NCBI GenBank assembly: GCA_021292105.1
Contig: CM037871.1
Location: 17,367,960 to 17,431,959, forward strand
DNA: 64,000 nt
Origin: Anadara kagoshimensis
Taxonomy: Eukaryota; Mollusca; Bivalvia; Arcoida; Arcidae
Direction of reading: 5' to 3'
The notes under the pieces were generated by a model, which was not told the DNA's origin, ran no database searches, and saw nothing but the letters and a program-made list of their open reading frames with translations. Each line of letters starts with the position of its first letter. The first letter of the stretch is position 1. Both the position numbers and the translations under genes were made by a program. Positions 33,481 to 46,240 of the stretch are shown in pieces.

Positions 33481-34039
33481 AAAGCCTGAAAGTATAGGGA
33501 GTATGTATCATAATGTTAAATGTGGCATTTAGAGGTATAGAGATGAAATAATTGATAAATAGTACTAGCAGATGCAAAATGAGCTGCGACTCCCTTTCGT
33601 TGGTACAGTGTTTAAGTTTCGATAGTTCTGTACTCCAAGGATGGAATATCTGTATTTTAAATCTAAAGAGGTTCAAACTTAAACTGGTAATTCACTTTAA
33701 AAAATAATAAAATTATTACAGTTTGAAACGATTCTGAAATATAAGATATTTCTCCGAGTGACAACCCCGAAAAAGGAAAATATTTTTTAAACAAAACAAG
33801 TAATATGCTGATATAAAATGGTTAAACATGATTTAAGTTATTTGAATTTTTCAAAATGCAATTACAAACTATTACGTCAGCAAAGTATTATAACTTAATA
33901 AATGATAAAACATATATGGTTTGTCAGGTGTATTCAATACTAAACCATTAAATAATTCCTTTTCAAAAGTTCACAACATTAATTCAGGTAAACAGTTAAG
34001 ATCATGCGTAAATTTAATTTGATAACATATCAATTGGTA
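33481..34039. repeat. Block M, copy 5
   Basis: One minisatellite unit; same order as the other M blocks, closely matching 640-1332 at its left end. Confidence 0.7.
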
Positions 34040-34255
34040 TAGGCAAACAACATTGACCTGTCCGCTTGGCCTTTAATTTAATTATTTATTATAAACGAGT
34101 ATACTAATATATAGGGAATACGCGTGTTAAATCCGTCTACATTATGAGAATCAATGAGCATGGGAACTGTGAATCCTGATACCCCCAGGTCATGATTTTC
34201 CTTTATGAGCATTTCTAATGAAAATTCAAGCGGACAGGTGTATATTGTTTACCTA
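34040..34255. mobile_element. MITE-A, site 1, copy 5
   Basis: Left end TAGGCAAACAACATTGACCT, right end partly degraded ('caagcggacaggtgtatatt'). Confidence 0.75.
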
Positions 34256-34259
34256 TATC

Positions 34260-34430
34260 CAACAACATCTCATTTTGACTCCTCACTAGATATACATAGC
34301 CAGTTTTTGGCAGCTGCTATCTATATCACGACATCTATTCAACCACTAGTTGTCTACATCTCAGTCACATGGCAGTCAAGCTGCCGGACTTCCTTTCGTT
34401 GGTACAGTGTTTAAGTTTCGATAGCTTTAC
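34260..34430. mobile_element. MITE-B-like fragment
   Basis: Interior and right end ('ttggcagctgctatctatat', 'catggcagtcaagctgc', 'acagtgtttaagtttcgatag'), as at 22683 and 48480. Confidence 0.5.
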
Positions 34431-34960
34431 ATTTATATTAGGATATAAAGGATAGAATATATGCAGTTAAATCTAAAGTGATTCAAACTGAAATTGTAAT
34501 TAACATTGAAAAATAAAATGTTTTATAAAGGTATTACAGTTTGAAACGATTCTGAAATATTAGATATTTCTGCGAGTGACAACCACGAAAAAGTAAATAT
34601 TCTTTTTACAAAACAAGTAATATGCTGACATAAAATGTTTAAACATGATTTAAGTTCTTTAGAATTTTACAAATCCAATTACAAACAATTACGTCAGCAA
34701 TGCCAAGTAGTATAACTTAATAAACGATGGAACATATATGGTTTGTAAGGTGTATATCATTATTAAACCATGCAAGGATCCTATTTTCAAAAGTTCAGAA
34801 CATTGATTAAAGTAAACAGTTAAGATAATACGTACATTTGATTTGATAATATATCAATTGGTATCTTACACAAAATGCCAAGTTGAGCAATGAACTACTC
34901 AAAAACAAACGCACCATTCTATGCCCAAATCACATTCTCAAAAACAAAGGAAACACCAAT
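34431..34960. repeat. Block M, copy 6, with empty MITE-A site
   Basis: One minisatellite unit. At 34855-34870 'caattggtatcttacac' runs through without MITE-A: an empty paralogous site. Confidence 0.75.
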
Positions 34961-35820
34961 TAAGTTAAACACGTGAACTTCCATAAAAGAAGTAAGGCCG
35001 GGTGCTCGGGAAGGTTAGGCCTCTTGCCTAGCTAGCTACATCTGCCATGTCCAGTTGCGTAACTGATTAAATGGTTTCAATCAGTGAATTTTATTCATTT
35101 CAATGTAGCGCACTGTACTCGAACAATTTTACCCTTCACGAGAGTCGCCATTTCCAAATATCCGCATATATTTATTTTAGCGCCGTCAGATGAAAATCCA
35201 ATTGCAAGTAAATTATTTCAAACATCAAAGAAGTCAGCTAACTACACCAACCAGTGTCCAGTTGCGTAACTTATTGAATTGCTTAGATTCCGTCATCTTC
35301 ATTTATTTTACTGTCTCATGCTTTACTCGCATAATTCTAATTTTCATGAAAGTCGCTATTTTTTAACTATTGGCATATTTTAGCATCGTTATATGAAATG
35401 CAGTGAAATTGCAAGTAAATTAAATCAAAATAAAATACTCGTGCATTTGCGTTTAGGGATTTATGTACTTATTTTTCCCACAGACTGCGAACATTAATCA
35501 CATGTCTTGTGTATATATAATGATAAATGCGAATCCGAACACTACCTTTGTTTAAGCTGGATCCTTTTATATGAATATTCCTTAGTAAAGGTCAAGCGGA
35601 CATGCCACTGTTGTTTGCCTATTCGTCTTAATAATGCAAACGCACATGTTTTTTTATTGACGGTTTTTGGATTGTTTTTACATTTGCCGACTGTAGACTA
35701 CCTATACAATTTACCCTTCCGTAGCACCTGACTTGACTTCCATGATTGAAGTTCCCCTTAGTTTTCAAAGCTTTTGCTTTTGGGATTGTGATTTAGCATT
35801 GGATCAATAGGTCTGTGTTG
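34961..35820. repeat. Block IR, copy 4
   Basis: Minus tail at 34965-35050 ('acacgtgaacttccat', 'ggccgggtgctcgggaagg'), a partial second minus-side copy near 35225-35290, MITE-A without left end at about 35450-35621, and plus tail at about 35690-35820. Confidence 0.65.
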
Positions 35821-36719
35821 AAAAGGGAATTCTACAACATTCAACCGCTTATAAGGTTGTTTGTAATGAAACATTTATTCTATACAAACAGATTAAAGCT
35901 AATTCATTAGCCTACTACACAGCTTATCGCTTTTTTTACATAATGCTTTATAAAATGTCACTGTCTTTAATACAAAGCGTGTCATAAGGAAGTCTGCGAG
36001 TATTGTCCCATTTCCTGTACCTAATAAGGAAGCGACATCATCGGAAATAATGTGTCAAACAAATCATTTCATATGCGTGTTTACAATGGAAGTGTTGCAT
36101 GTGTGTTTTTGTGTGAACAGTAATCACTCTTTTACACGTAATGATATTGCATTTGGTTATTCATAAAAAGTACAAATTGATATTCAATTAAGTAATTTCA
36201 ATATGATGTAGTTGTCTTCTCGAATTTCTGACAACATAATTGACAACTACGGCTATATGACACTTTATCTGTGAGCTGTATTCTGCGTAAGACAAAAAAT
36301 TAATGATGACAATGCATTTACATTTTCCCTTCGTAAATTCATTGTATATAATATTGACAGTAAGTGACACCTGTGGTTAGACTAGAGTACAAAATGTAAC
36401 ATATTTCATCGTGTACATACGAATGCCAAAAACCACTGTTTATGAAACTAATTGTATCGCCGATATTGCAAAGCAATCAGTGTTTGGAGTTATATCATGG
36501 TAAAGCAGAAAAACTAGTTATGCAACAGATGTTTTCTATTAAAACGTGTCTAATTATCTGCTACCAAAAGGTTAAAAGTTAATTTATTATCTTTTACGTT
36601 AAATAACGATTAAAGTTGTAGACGTCACAAATTGAACATCGTGTTGTAAGAATACTTTGACGCGGTTGCTCTGGTTTTTATAACCAGAATGCTTCGTTTA
36701 TATTATTTATTTATTATTT

Positions 36720-36803
<84 letters not shown>

Positions 36804-37090
36804 TTGGTTTGTTTATTACTATTGATTCTGCTGTTAGTTATTTACATGTTGGTTCAATGTTCTCCACGAAAACATGCATATTAAAAACAAGTGTAAAAGT
36901 ATGCGTTAACGATATAAAATGCCGGAATGCGATATTTATTTATTTATGTTATTATTGATACACTTTTTGATTCAATGTTCTTCGCGAAAGCATTGATAGC
37001 AACTGGCACAACGTATCATTATGGGCTAACGACTTTAAAAGAATGCGATTGTGAATTCTGAAAGGGAGATAATTCTATAGGTTATAGATT
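35821..37090. repeat. Block B, copy 3
   Basis: As copy 1; TTTA array at 36697-36815 is the longest in the window. The 89-codon frame through it is low-complexity. Confidence 0.7.
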
Positions 37091-37490
37091 TATAAAAACT
37101 CAGCTCTATAATCCTGATAATTAATTTTTGGTCGTGTTGAAAGATGAATGAAGACATTTACCTCCAGCTTCCCAAGCAGATAATACAGTTGTAATCGACA
37201 GGTGTTTTTCTCGTAATCATAAATAAGTAAAAAATAATATTTCATCACTACCGAAGGTAAACAAAAATTATTTTTATTAGTTTTTATGTTGTCTGGTTCA
37301 TTAATTAGCCCAATAAATGCAAACGGAATGTAATGTTTTTTTCAATTAATGATGCTGTCCTGCATATATCGCTATTTCTTCTATTTATAACAGGTTATAA
37401 ACAGCTCCACAATAGAAAAATGATTTGTGATAAGTTGGTAGTAATCGCTCCGAAAATATGAGGTCGTTGTTCGTACCCCGGCTGGATCCT
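37091..37490. repeat. Block C, copy 4, ending in tRNA-like head
   Basis: Close to 25501-25938 and 51370-51739; tRNA-like head at about 37425-37490 ('gataagttggtagtaatcgc', 'tgttcgtaccccggctgga'). Confidence 0.6.
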
Positions 37491-38210
37491 CGGAACCAAG
37501 ACTTGAAAAAAAATTAGTTACAATTTTGTTATTGAAGTACCATTAAAGCAAACATATTCTGTTTGTGTGGATTATTTAAACGCTCTATTGATAATTACTA
37601 GTAGCTTACTGATCTCTAAAATTCGACTATAATTTTAACTAGATATGACTGTAGTGCTCCAAAAGATTCATAACTACTTTTGTGTTTGTTAAATTCTTAT
37701 TGTCAGATCGAACGATTAGCATGTCTGAAAAAGTAAACAATGTGAATGTTAAACTTATTTCTGGCAGGGCACATTAAGCATACATCAAAACAAATGCTAA
37801 TGCAATTCTAAATGTAGATCTTTCCACGGTAATGAAAATCTTTATCAAATCGTTCGAGTTTTTTGCCAACATTCATAAAAACATAAAATGCATTATACAC
37901 GTTTTATGCCAACTGCTGCTGTTTTGTGAAGAAACTTGCAAAATTTCTTATTGCTGTTGCCATTCTAACTGAACATATTTCTAAATAAGTGCCAGTGTAT
38001 ATCAAATCATTTCTGTTTTCTGCCAACATTAATAAAACTTGATTTGAGTCAATTCCCAAACTGAATATTACTCTCTTTTTATGCTGCTACATACCAACTT
38101 TCTAGACAAAAATAAGTCTTTATTATACCCAGAAGATATATATCCATATATTTACAGACTGAATTGATGTGTGCATGTATGTAAGAGGAGGTAAATAAAT
38201 GTGTTTTATA
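37491..38210. repeat. Block D, copy 4
   Basis: Same landmarks and order as copy 3. Confidence 0.7.
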
Positions 38211-38363
38211 TTTCAATTTTTAAAGTCTAAATTTTAAAGCATACTTATTTTTATTTCCTTTATGTATTCATAAACACACATGCGGATCTTTGTCCAAATT
38301 ATAATTCGAAAATCAAAGTAAACACTGGTAATTTTTTTTTATCTTCAAATTCTTAAAGTCTAT

Positions 38364-38798
38364 GGAGACTATGTTAATGTCATCTATCCTACTGAGCTTG
38401 AAATAAAAGACACGACTGATTCTTCAAGTTCTGCTTCATATTTAGACTTGTACCTGAATTATGACGCACAAGAAAGGCTACATTTGAAACTTTATGACAA
38501 ACGTGATGACTTCAATTTTTCTATTGTCAACTTTCCTTTTTTATGCAGCAATATACCTGCTTCTCCTGCTTATGGTGTATTTGTTTCCCAATTAATACGC
38601 TATGGTAGAGCTTGTTACCACTACGGGGACTTTGTACAACGAAGTAGGCTGCTTGCAAATAAATAGTTGACTTAGGGATATTGCAAGCCTAGGCTTATCA
38701 AGGCCCTCAAAAAGTTTTATGGCCGTCATCACAGTATTGTTGATAAGTTTGATGTCTCTGTTTCCAAGATTGCCTTGGATATATTTGACGTCTCATAG
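38364..38798 (+). pseudogene. Reverse-transcriptase C-terminal fragment, best preserved
   Basis: C-terminal end of a retroelement reverse transcriptase. The frame reads GDYVNVIYPTELEIKDTTD, then SYLDLYLNY, LYDKRDDFNFSIVNFPF, CSNIPASPAYGVFVSQLIRY and HYGDF. Two in-frame TAG stops (38664-38666 and 38673-38675) interrupt it. The frame then continues through LIKALKKFYGRHH and DKFDVSVSKIALDIFDVS to a final stop at 38796-38798. The KRDDF / VNFPF / SQLIR signature belongs to a reverse-transcriptase family widespread in invertebrates (from memory; clade not assigned). The catalytic palm, expected just upstream of GDYV, is absent: the copy is 5'-truncated, as usual for retroposed copies. It lies opposite in orientation to the remnants in blocks A. 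Not functional. Confidence 0.75.
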
Positions 38799-38998
38799 TT
38801 CCATGTTCCTTTCACACAATTTTGATTACACACGTGGCGGGTGTAGCTAGCTAAACAGGAGGTGCTTACCCTTCCGGAGCACCCGGCCTCACTTCCCTTG
38901 AGGACGTTCACGTGTCTAACCTAACTTGTCAGTTCCAAAGTTTTTACTTTGCTTCTGGATTGTGATTCGGAAATGGATAAGTATGTTTGTTTTTGATT
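38799..38998 (+). repeat. Retroelement 3' tail, type copy
   Basis: Directly follows the reverse-transcriptase frame, so it is its 3' untranslated tail. Landmarks are 'acacgtggcgggtgtagcta', 'gcttacccttccggagcacc', 'gacgttcacgtgtctaacct' and 'tttactttgcttctggattg'. This identifies the many tail fragments of blocks IR, F and A on both strands. Confidence 0.7.
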
Positions 38999-39240
38999 TT
39001 AATACTTACTTACTTTTATTTCGTTTAAGCAATCATAAACACACATTCCGATCTCTGTCCAAATTATAATTCGAAAATCAAAGTAAATCTGTCAAATTGT
39101 GTTTTATCATTAAATTCTTAAAGTCTAAGTTTTCAAACTTTTTTATCTTTATTCCTTGTTTATTTAATCATAAACACGTATGCTGATCTTTGTCCAAATC
39201 ATAATTCCAAAAGCAAAGTAAAAACTGGCAAATCATGTTT

Positions 39241-41930
39241 AACACGTGAACTCTTACAAGGGACGTGTGCTGCTCTTGTGCTACATAAAAGTTGGCACCT
39301 TTTATCTAGCTACAACCGCCAAGCGTGTTATCAAAATAAAAAATCAAAAGAACATGAAACTATGAGAAGTCAAATATACCCAGGGTAATTTTTGATACTG
39401 AGAATATTTCTCAACAATATTGTAATGACCGCCCTAATTTTTTTTTGAGGGCCTTGATAAGCCTTCTCTTGCAATATCTCCGGTCCACAGTTAATTTTTA
39501 AGCAGCTTGCTTCGATGTCTAAATTTCCCGTAGTGGAAACAAATTGAAGGTCTACCCAAGCATATTAATTGTGAAACATCATAAGCTGGAGAAGTAGATT
39601 TATTGCTGCATACAAAAGAAAAGTTTACTGTAGGAAAATGAATTTGTTTTATCTTTATCGATACATGTAGATACATTAAGATATGGTAAACACTTATGTC
39701 GTCAAAACAATCATTAACAGTGTGAACAAGAATATCTACAAATGATTGTCAGTCCTGCATAGGTTGATTTAAATTTGATAAAACACGCCAATACTTCAAT
39801 ATTATAATGGTAATTTAAAAACAGCTATCATAATATAAACAAAAATAATAATATTTGGCGTTTGTCACTCAAATTGCTGCAGTTTTCTCGTGTTTTAATT
39901 CTGTCTATTTTCGTTATACATTTCACATTTTCCCAAAATCGTGTTTACTTTCTATTTTTATCAAAACCCTTCCTTCTTTATGATTTTATCTTTATGCAAA
40001 ATATCTGGTAATTCTAACAGCTGATAAGATAACTCATTTATGATTTTTTTCGTTTTCTTTTAACTCTTCCTTTTCATACCATTGACTAACCATGTTATAA
40101 ATCCCAAGATTGCAATCTTTCATTTAGTTAATAAACTTCAACACTTTTATGCATTTCAGAAATAGAATTGATTTTATGATGACAGAAAGAGTCTAACTTA
40201 TTCTCTGAAAATATTTGATAAGTTTATCAAGGCGATACTACTGAGCTGGAACAAAACGTATTTACAGATGCTGATAAAGAAAAAACCATTTGGCTCCAGT
40301 TCTGGATTTTCTTGATGTACAGTACAGACCTGTCGAAATTTTAAGCTAGCGAATTAGTGACAGAATATTTCGGTCTCATGTAAACTACAGAACAAACCTG
40401 TCGATAGTTTAACATTGAGCTAACGAAATCTAGTCGAAGCTCGGGTGCCTAGTCGCAGAGAAATTGATAGCAAGTACATGGCTGAAAAATATAGAGAGAT
40501 ACATAGAAGCTGTCTAGATATAGCTATAAGAGACCGAGATAATATGCCAATTCGTTATTAATTCGTTAACTAAGTGTTAAACTTTCGACAGGTCTGTACT
40601 GTATATCTCAACAGATTTTAGGCAGCTGTTAAACGTTTCATCTTCTAGCTATATGACACCACGACAATTCTGATGTCAAGCTTTTATTTCTTTACGTTCA
40701 CTAAGTGTAAAACTTTCGACAGGTCTGTAGTGTTTGTACAATGCGTTTCATTCATGATGGTTTAAATCTTGCCCAAGTTTTTTCAACAAAAATCTTCCTT
40801 AACAGTTTTACAATTTTTTTTTGTTTTAACGGATGCAATGATTGGTAAAATCAATTTTTGACACGCCTATGATAAGAGAATTTTTTTTAATTTATTCACT
40901 GATAAATAACGATTATTACATAACTGAATACTGTCTAATTCTTTCTACAGTACAGACCTGTCGAGAGAGCTAAAAAGAAATAGAAGCTGCTGGGCCGAGG
41001 GACCAATAACCTAACTAGAGAAAGACATACGTGTAGTAGCTGCAAAAATCTGTCGAGATATAGCTCGTTAGTGTCGAGTCGGTAGCTAATTTTGTAAGCT
41101 ACATCTCGACAGCTGCCACCTATTTTGGAATTTTTTCGCACTAGCTATCCACATCTCGGCCTCTCGGCAGCCAAACGTCGACTCTTTTCTTTAATTAGTT
41201 TTAAACTTTCATAGGTCTGTTTTTAAATTGGTTATATGAACTGTAAGCATTATTTTTAAATTCTTCAGCTCTCGACAAAACATGACTGTTAAAAGAGTTT
41301 TAAGGATTATTGTAAGAGACAATTTACAACCCCCTAGAGGAAGCCGGTCTCTAAATTTCATATCACTTTTATTACTTGTGACATGAAACAAAATGTTTAG
41401 AGAAACGATGCGAAGAATATTGCCGACTAATGTTTATTCCCCGTGTAAATGTGTTCTGAAGACAAGACAGATCGGGTAAAAAGTTTTACTGCAATTGGGT
41501 TATAAGGACATGGTCCAAAGATTTAATGCCACATCAGCAATTTTCCAGTTGTTCTCGACTAGACGCGTTTTTATATTATTCTCTAGGGCTAATGCAAATT
41601 TGCGCGAGTTTTGTAAAAGAATAAGGACAAAGGAGCATTTTTGTACTTGCAGTCGACCGGTTTGAACCAACAGCGACGATACGCCTTGATTTTTAAGGGT
41701 AACGTCTTAAGTTCTGTGCAACCAACCGCGGTCCTTTTAACGTGAATTGAATAGAACTTACTGAAATGAATTCCTGTTTCTTCCAGTCTATAATACTAGC
41801 TATGCTTATTTAAATATCAATGCTCATTATAATTATGTATTCATCGCATGCTCCGTTGTTTTTAATCATTTGCTCTGGTTTCTCGATGCGTTAGAAAAGT
41901 ACGTGTTTTACACTTTATATTCCTCATTTA
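39241..41930. repeat. Block A, copy A4
   Basis: Minus tail, reverse-transcriptase remnant, MITE-B at 40318-40603 (doubled left end, no mariner) and MITE-B subtype 2 at 40946-41219. A minus 68-codon frame at 40935-41141 lies inside the MITE. Confidence 0.75.
39491..39676 (-). pseudogene. Reverse-transcriptase C-terminal fragment (A4)
   Basis: The best-kept minus copy: after the start it reads FPTVNFSFVCSNKSTSPAYD, VSQLIC and HYGKFRHRSKLLKN, aligning with the plus-strand fragment at 38364-38798 (VNFPF, CSNIPASPAYG, SQLIRY, HYGDF). KRDDF is lost upstream. The open frame is a remnant inside a longer decayed copy that continues to about 39380. Confidence 0.7.
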
Positions 41931-41939
41931 ATCAAACCC

Positions 41940-42350
41940 CCTCAAACTTGTTACCACCCCCACAATCAGTTTGAGGTGGGTATATAGGAATCACTATGTC
42001 TAGATCTAACTGTCCGTCTGTCTGTCTATCCGTTTAAAATCGTGCCCGGGTCATATAACATAATTGCTTTGGACGACTGTCATAAAACTTCACATGAATA
42101 ATCTTCATCGTCCAACGATGAGCCTTGATCTTAAACTAAGGTCATATCGGAAAGGTTAAAGTTGCAGGGAAACACAAACCCTTGTAGATATTGGGACCGA
42201 GGGTATTTGGCTCTCAAGAGACAGTTCTATTTTCACCCTTTGACAGATCTTAGTGTGACAATGTTTGTCAGTTCACTTACGAGTGGTTTTATCTGGTCAC
42301 TCAGTTTCACTCTAAAATCCCGGAACTGATCGCTTTCGTATAAGTCAAAA
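41940..42350. repeat. Dispersed 'GTCCGTCTGTC' repeat, copy 2
   Basis: Same sequence and context as 30000-30450. Confidence 0.6.
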
Positions 42351-43004
42351 ATTCGATCGGGGACGTAAAATGTCTTTACTCTCATATCCACACTACGCTA
42401 TTTGAAAATAATGTAAAAATCTAACAACAAAATTGTTTACCTTTATTTTCATGCCAAACTATATTCCAAATCAGTAACTAAAATCGGGTAAAAAGATAGA
42501 AAATACATCAATGGTTATTTTTTTCATCATAAAAAATATAATAAAATGATTTCTATTTCTTACGCATTAAATGTTTAACTCAAAAGAAAATTGCAATTTC
42601 TGAGGATTTATAACTGACGGTGAGATTTTAAGGAATAGACATGATTTATTTTGACAACTAGAAAAATTATAAGGAATCCGATATAAATTCTTTCAATTAT
42701 TTTACTCTATGGTTATATAATCGTATGGGAGATTCTTGATTAAATTTAAATAACCTACAAAGACGTTTGTCTTGTTGAAAGAAATGGTTAAGAAACCTTT
42801 TAAGACGAAAGCCAAATGCTTTTGTCATATATATGTGTACCAATCTAACTGATATGTGCAGTTAAAAAATGTAAAGTACATACAGACCTGTCTAACGGTT
42901 AACACTAAACTATCGAATTAGTGCGGAATCGGCAGTTGTTTGTTAGTTATATCTCGAAAGTCGTTCGACATGCACAATTCCTAAATATATCTTAAATATA
43001 TATA
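42351..43004. repeat. A-to-E spacer, copy 3
   Basis: As 30451-31065 but with only a short TA run at 42994-43006. No gene. Confidence 0.6.
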
Positions 43005-44400
43005 TACAACCACAATGCATAAAAATTTCCAAAGAGTCCAAGTACACTCCGATCAGGGAGTTTCTACTTATCACCAGTACAAAGATGACGTTAATACCCT
43101 ATTGCAGCTAACAGACAAACGAACTTGCTTTGATCACAAATAGCCGATGCGATGTAAAATAGCAGTATTACAACAACAGAATAAACCAGCAAAACAAAAT
43201 TCCTCAACAATACGTAGTCCAAATTAACCATGACATCTGGGTTTTATTTCGAAGATGCAGTGAAAAAGTTAACAAATAAATAAAAAAAGTCATCAATCTT
43301 TCTTTTAAGTCCTGCTGAACAAAGTACATAATAACAAGTTTGTCCCCTAGGGTACACCAATCTATCTTCAACAACCACCATGATACATAAAAGTGTTTTG
43401 AAGAGATCAAGTACACTTCGTGTCGGGAGTTTGTAGGGATCAGAGGTTTGTCTACTTCGTGATGTGTATTACATACCTAGCGATTTATCATTACGGTGTA
43501 TCAGTAGATTTGATCAAATCTGTCGATAAAATCCTTAACGACGCGAGAACAAAGTAAACATAATAAAAGAAAATCAAACTTGATAAGAACTTTAAAGAAA
43601 GTTTTCCAGACTCAAAATTGTTTGGTTCTTTCAAATTGGTTTTCTCTGCAGGCGTTCGGTATGAAGAGGACATAGTATTTACTAGTTCCCCGGTTGTCAG
43701 TATAATGTCCTTGGGGATGATAAGTTTTTCAATGCGTTTTCACTCTGTGAGGCATAATATTTAAAGTCGCCATCAGGGCGCGCTAAAAAGAAAGCAATCC
43801 ATTAAACAAATTCTCATATCTCGGCTTATACGGATTTGTTTTTAAGTTATTCCTTAGAATTGAATAAACTTTCTATCGTTGCGAATACCTGGAAATTGTT
43901 GATGCGAATTAAACAACAAAAAACAAATCAAGAACAACAAATTTCATCTTTGTTTGATAGTCAATTAATAAAAACAAAATATTTCAACAATACCTATTTT
44001 AAATCAACCTTGACATCTCGATTTTATTTTGATTTATCAAATAATTTTGATGCACTGTGAAAACAAAAAGGTATCAAATAAATAAAAAACATAGTTATCA
44101 ATCTTTCTATCAAGTCCTGCTGAACAAAGTACAGAATAATGAGTTTGTACCTTAAAATAACTCCATCTGTCTTCAACAACCACCATGGTGTATAAAGGTG
44201 TTCTGAAGAGACCAAGTACACTCCGATTCGGGAGTTTTCAGGGATCACATGTCTGTTTGTTTCATGCTGTTTATTACATACCTAGCGATTCATCATTGCG
44301 GTGTATCAGTAGATTTGATCAAATCTGTCGATAAAATCCTTAACGATGCGAGAACAAAGTAAACATAATAAAAGAATATCAAACTTGATAAGAACTTTAA
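43005..44400. repeat. Block E array 3, two units of about 800 bp
   Basis: Landmark 'ctagcgatt.atcatt' at about 43476 and 44280. Minus frames of the YLISSKHFY and YLVSSEHLY type are open at 43204-43416 and 44024-44248. Confidence 0.8.
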
Positions 44401-45899
44401 AGAATGTTTAAATAATTATTCCTACTGACTTAAAGACACTGCCAAGCATGATGTGCGGCACTGAGCTACCGTAAAATACAAAAATATCGACAATGTATTA
44501 GAAAATCTGTCAATTGAGACATCTTAAGATGGAAGATCAAAACTGTTTTGATAACATTATACGAATTTACCACCTGTTCTGTTCATCACATTTATGTATA
44601 ACTTTTCTTATTAATGTAGTGTTATATCTGACTCGGAAATAAAATAAAAAGCAAATTCCTTGACATTTATTTCGTATTTAGTTCCTATTTACAAACTGGC
44701 AGAGGAAAACAAACCGATTATTGGCTTTATTCCCGTATTTTATACTCTGTCAAAACTGAGGAATATAAATTATGGTGGGTTTTTTCATTTACATTAAAAA
44801 TATTATCATGATTCGTCAAAATTTTGAACAGATGGCCAATAAACTGAGGTCGGTCTGGAAATTTAATTTGATTAAATGTATATTTTTTAATAATGTAAAA
44901 CGTACTTTAACAGTCTGCGAATTTTATACTAAATTCTCATTTTTATATTTCAATTATAAAATACTTTAATACCCTACTAATTCATAATGTTAGTAAGAAA
45001 TAAAATGTAAATTTCATATTAAGTTCAAATTTTTTTAAACTTGGCTGAGAATATTGGCTCCAGTCCAGTATTTTGTTTCTATTTTCTTCAGCTAAGGTTG
45101 AGTATTAAATATATAGAACTTTTTTACAGTAAAGACTAAAGAGAATATTTCGTACATAAGATCGCTGGAAAGGATTAAACATCTTTTTAACAGGTCGTCA
45201 CTAAAAATATTATGTATAGTGTTGAAGTACATAATATAACTACGACTACTGTGAGATTAAGACGTTATACTTGATACATAGTGCATGCAATGTTACACGA
45301 GGTCGGGGTTCCTTTTTGTTGGCTCCTTATGACATGAGTACTGTCTCTATATATCGATTTAACAATTTGCTTGCATTTACTGAACAATTGTTGTGAAATA
45401 AGTGCAAAATACATTGGCCCTCAAAAATACTGTAACATTTTAAATGTAATTCACTTCGAAGTCAGGAGTTTTATAATCAATTTTTATTGTCATAAACCTG
45501 CCTTTAATTGTCTCTGTGTTTGAGGTGCTTCCCTTCCCTGGTGGAAGTTTACGTGTTTTACATAACTTTTCAGTTTCAAAATTTTTACTTTGCTTCTGGA
45601 TTTTGATTTGAACATGGATTAGTATGGTGTTTTTTTTAAATTTGTCCTAGATATTTTTAATAATATTTGCAGACTGTTAAAATGGTGAACACGGACTACT
45701 ATGTATGTTTTTTATTTATCCTGCATTCTTGGCTGCATTAACTGGCTGTTGCCAAGTGCATGTTTTCTGTTACCAATTTCTCCTTCTTATTTAAATGCCA
45801 TGATATATAGCTCGTTGAAGTTTTACATATTCTAACAGAATATGAAAGCGAAACAGTTTCATTACGAGATAAGACATTGGCCCATTTTATGTTGGTTTT
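44401..45899. repeat. Block F, copy 4
   Basis: Full-length version including about 45080-45420, which copy 2 lacks. Plus tail at 45530-45630. Confidence 0.7.
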
Positions 45900-46240
45900 T
45901 ATGCTCTTTTGGAAATACCATGGTACAAAAAATTAAATATTTCATCACTGTTGATAGTAAACAAATATAATTTTGACTATGCCGTCTTTTTGTTAATTAG
46001 CCTAATGAATGCAAATGGAATATGGTATTTTTCAATTAATGAATGTGTTGTATGTATCATAAAATCGTCTAGATAATAGATAGTAACAGGTTATAAACAG
46101 CATCACAATAGAAAAAATGAATTGTTATTATTTCTAAGGAGAGTAATAAATCTATAGAATACACCCACTACTCTGGATCAGTTAGTAGAAGGCTCGCTCC
46201 GTTTGTGGGTTCGTGTGTGGGTTCGATCCCCTGCCAGAGT
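45900..46240. repeat. Block C, copy 5, ending in tRNA-like head
   Basis: tRNA-like head at 46170-46240, with the ACTCTGG / CCAGAGT pairing intact but two extra bases and altered sequence between the arms compared with 20324-20392. Confidence 0.65.

Larger units (their letters stand above)
38211..39240. repeat. Minisatellite interrupted by a retroelement insertion
   Basis: About one unit precedes 38362 and one to two follow 38999. In the matching array at 26740-26810 the sequence 'aaagtctaaattttaatact' is continuous, so the 38362-38998 segment is an insertion specific to this copy. Confidence 0.7.
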
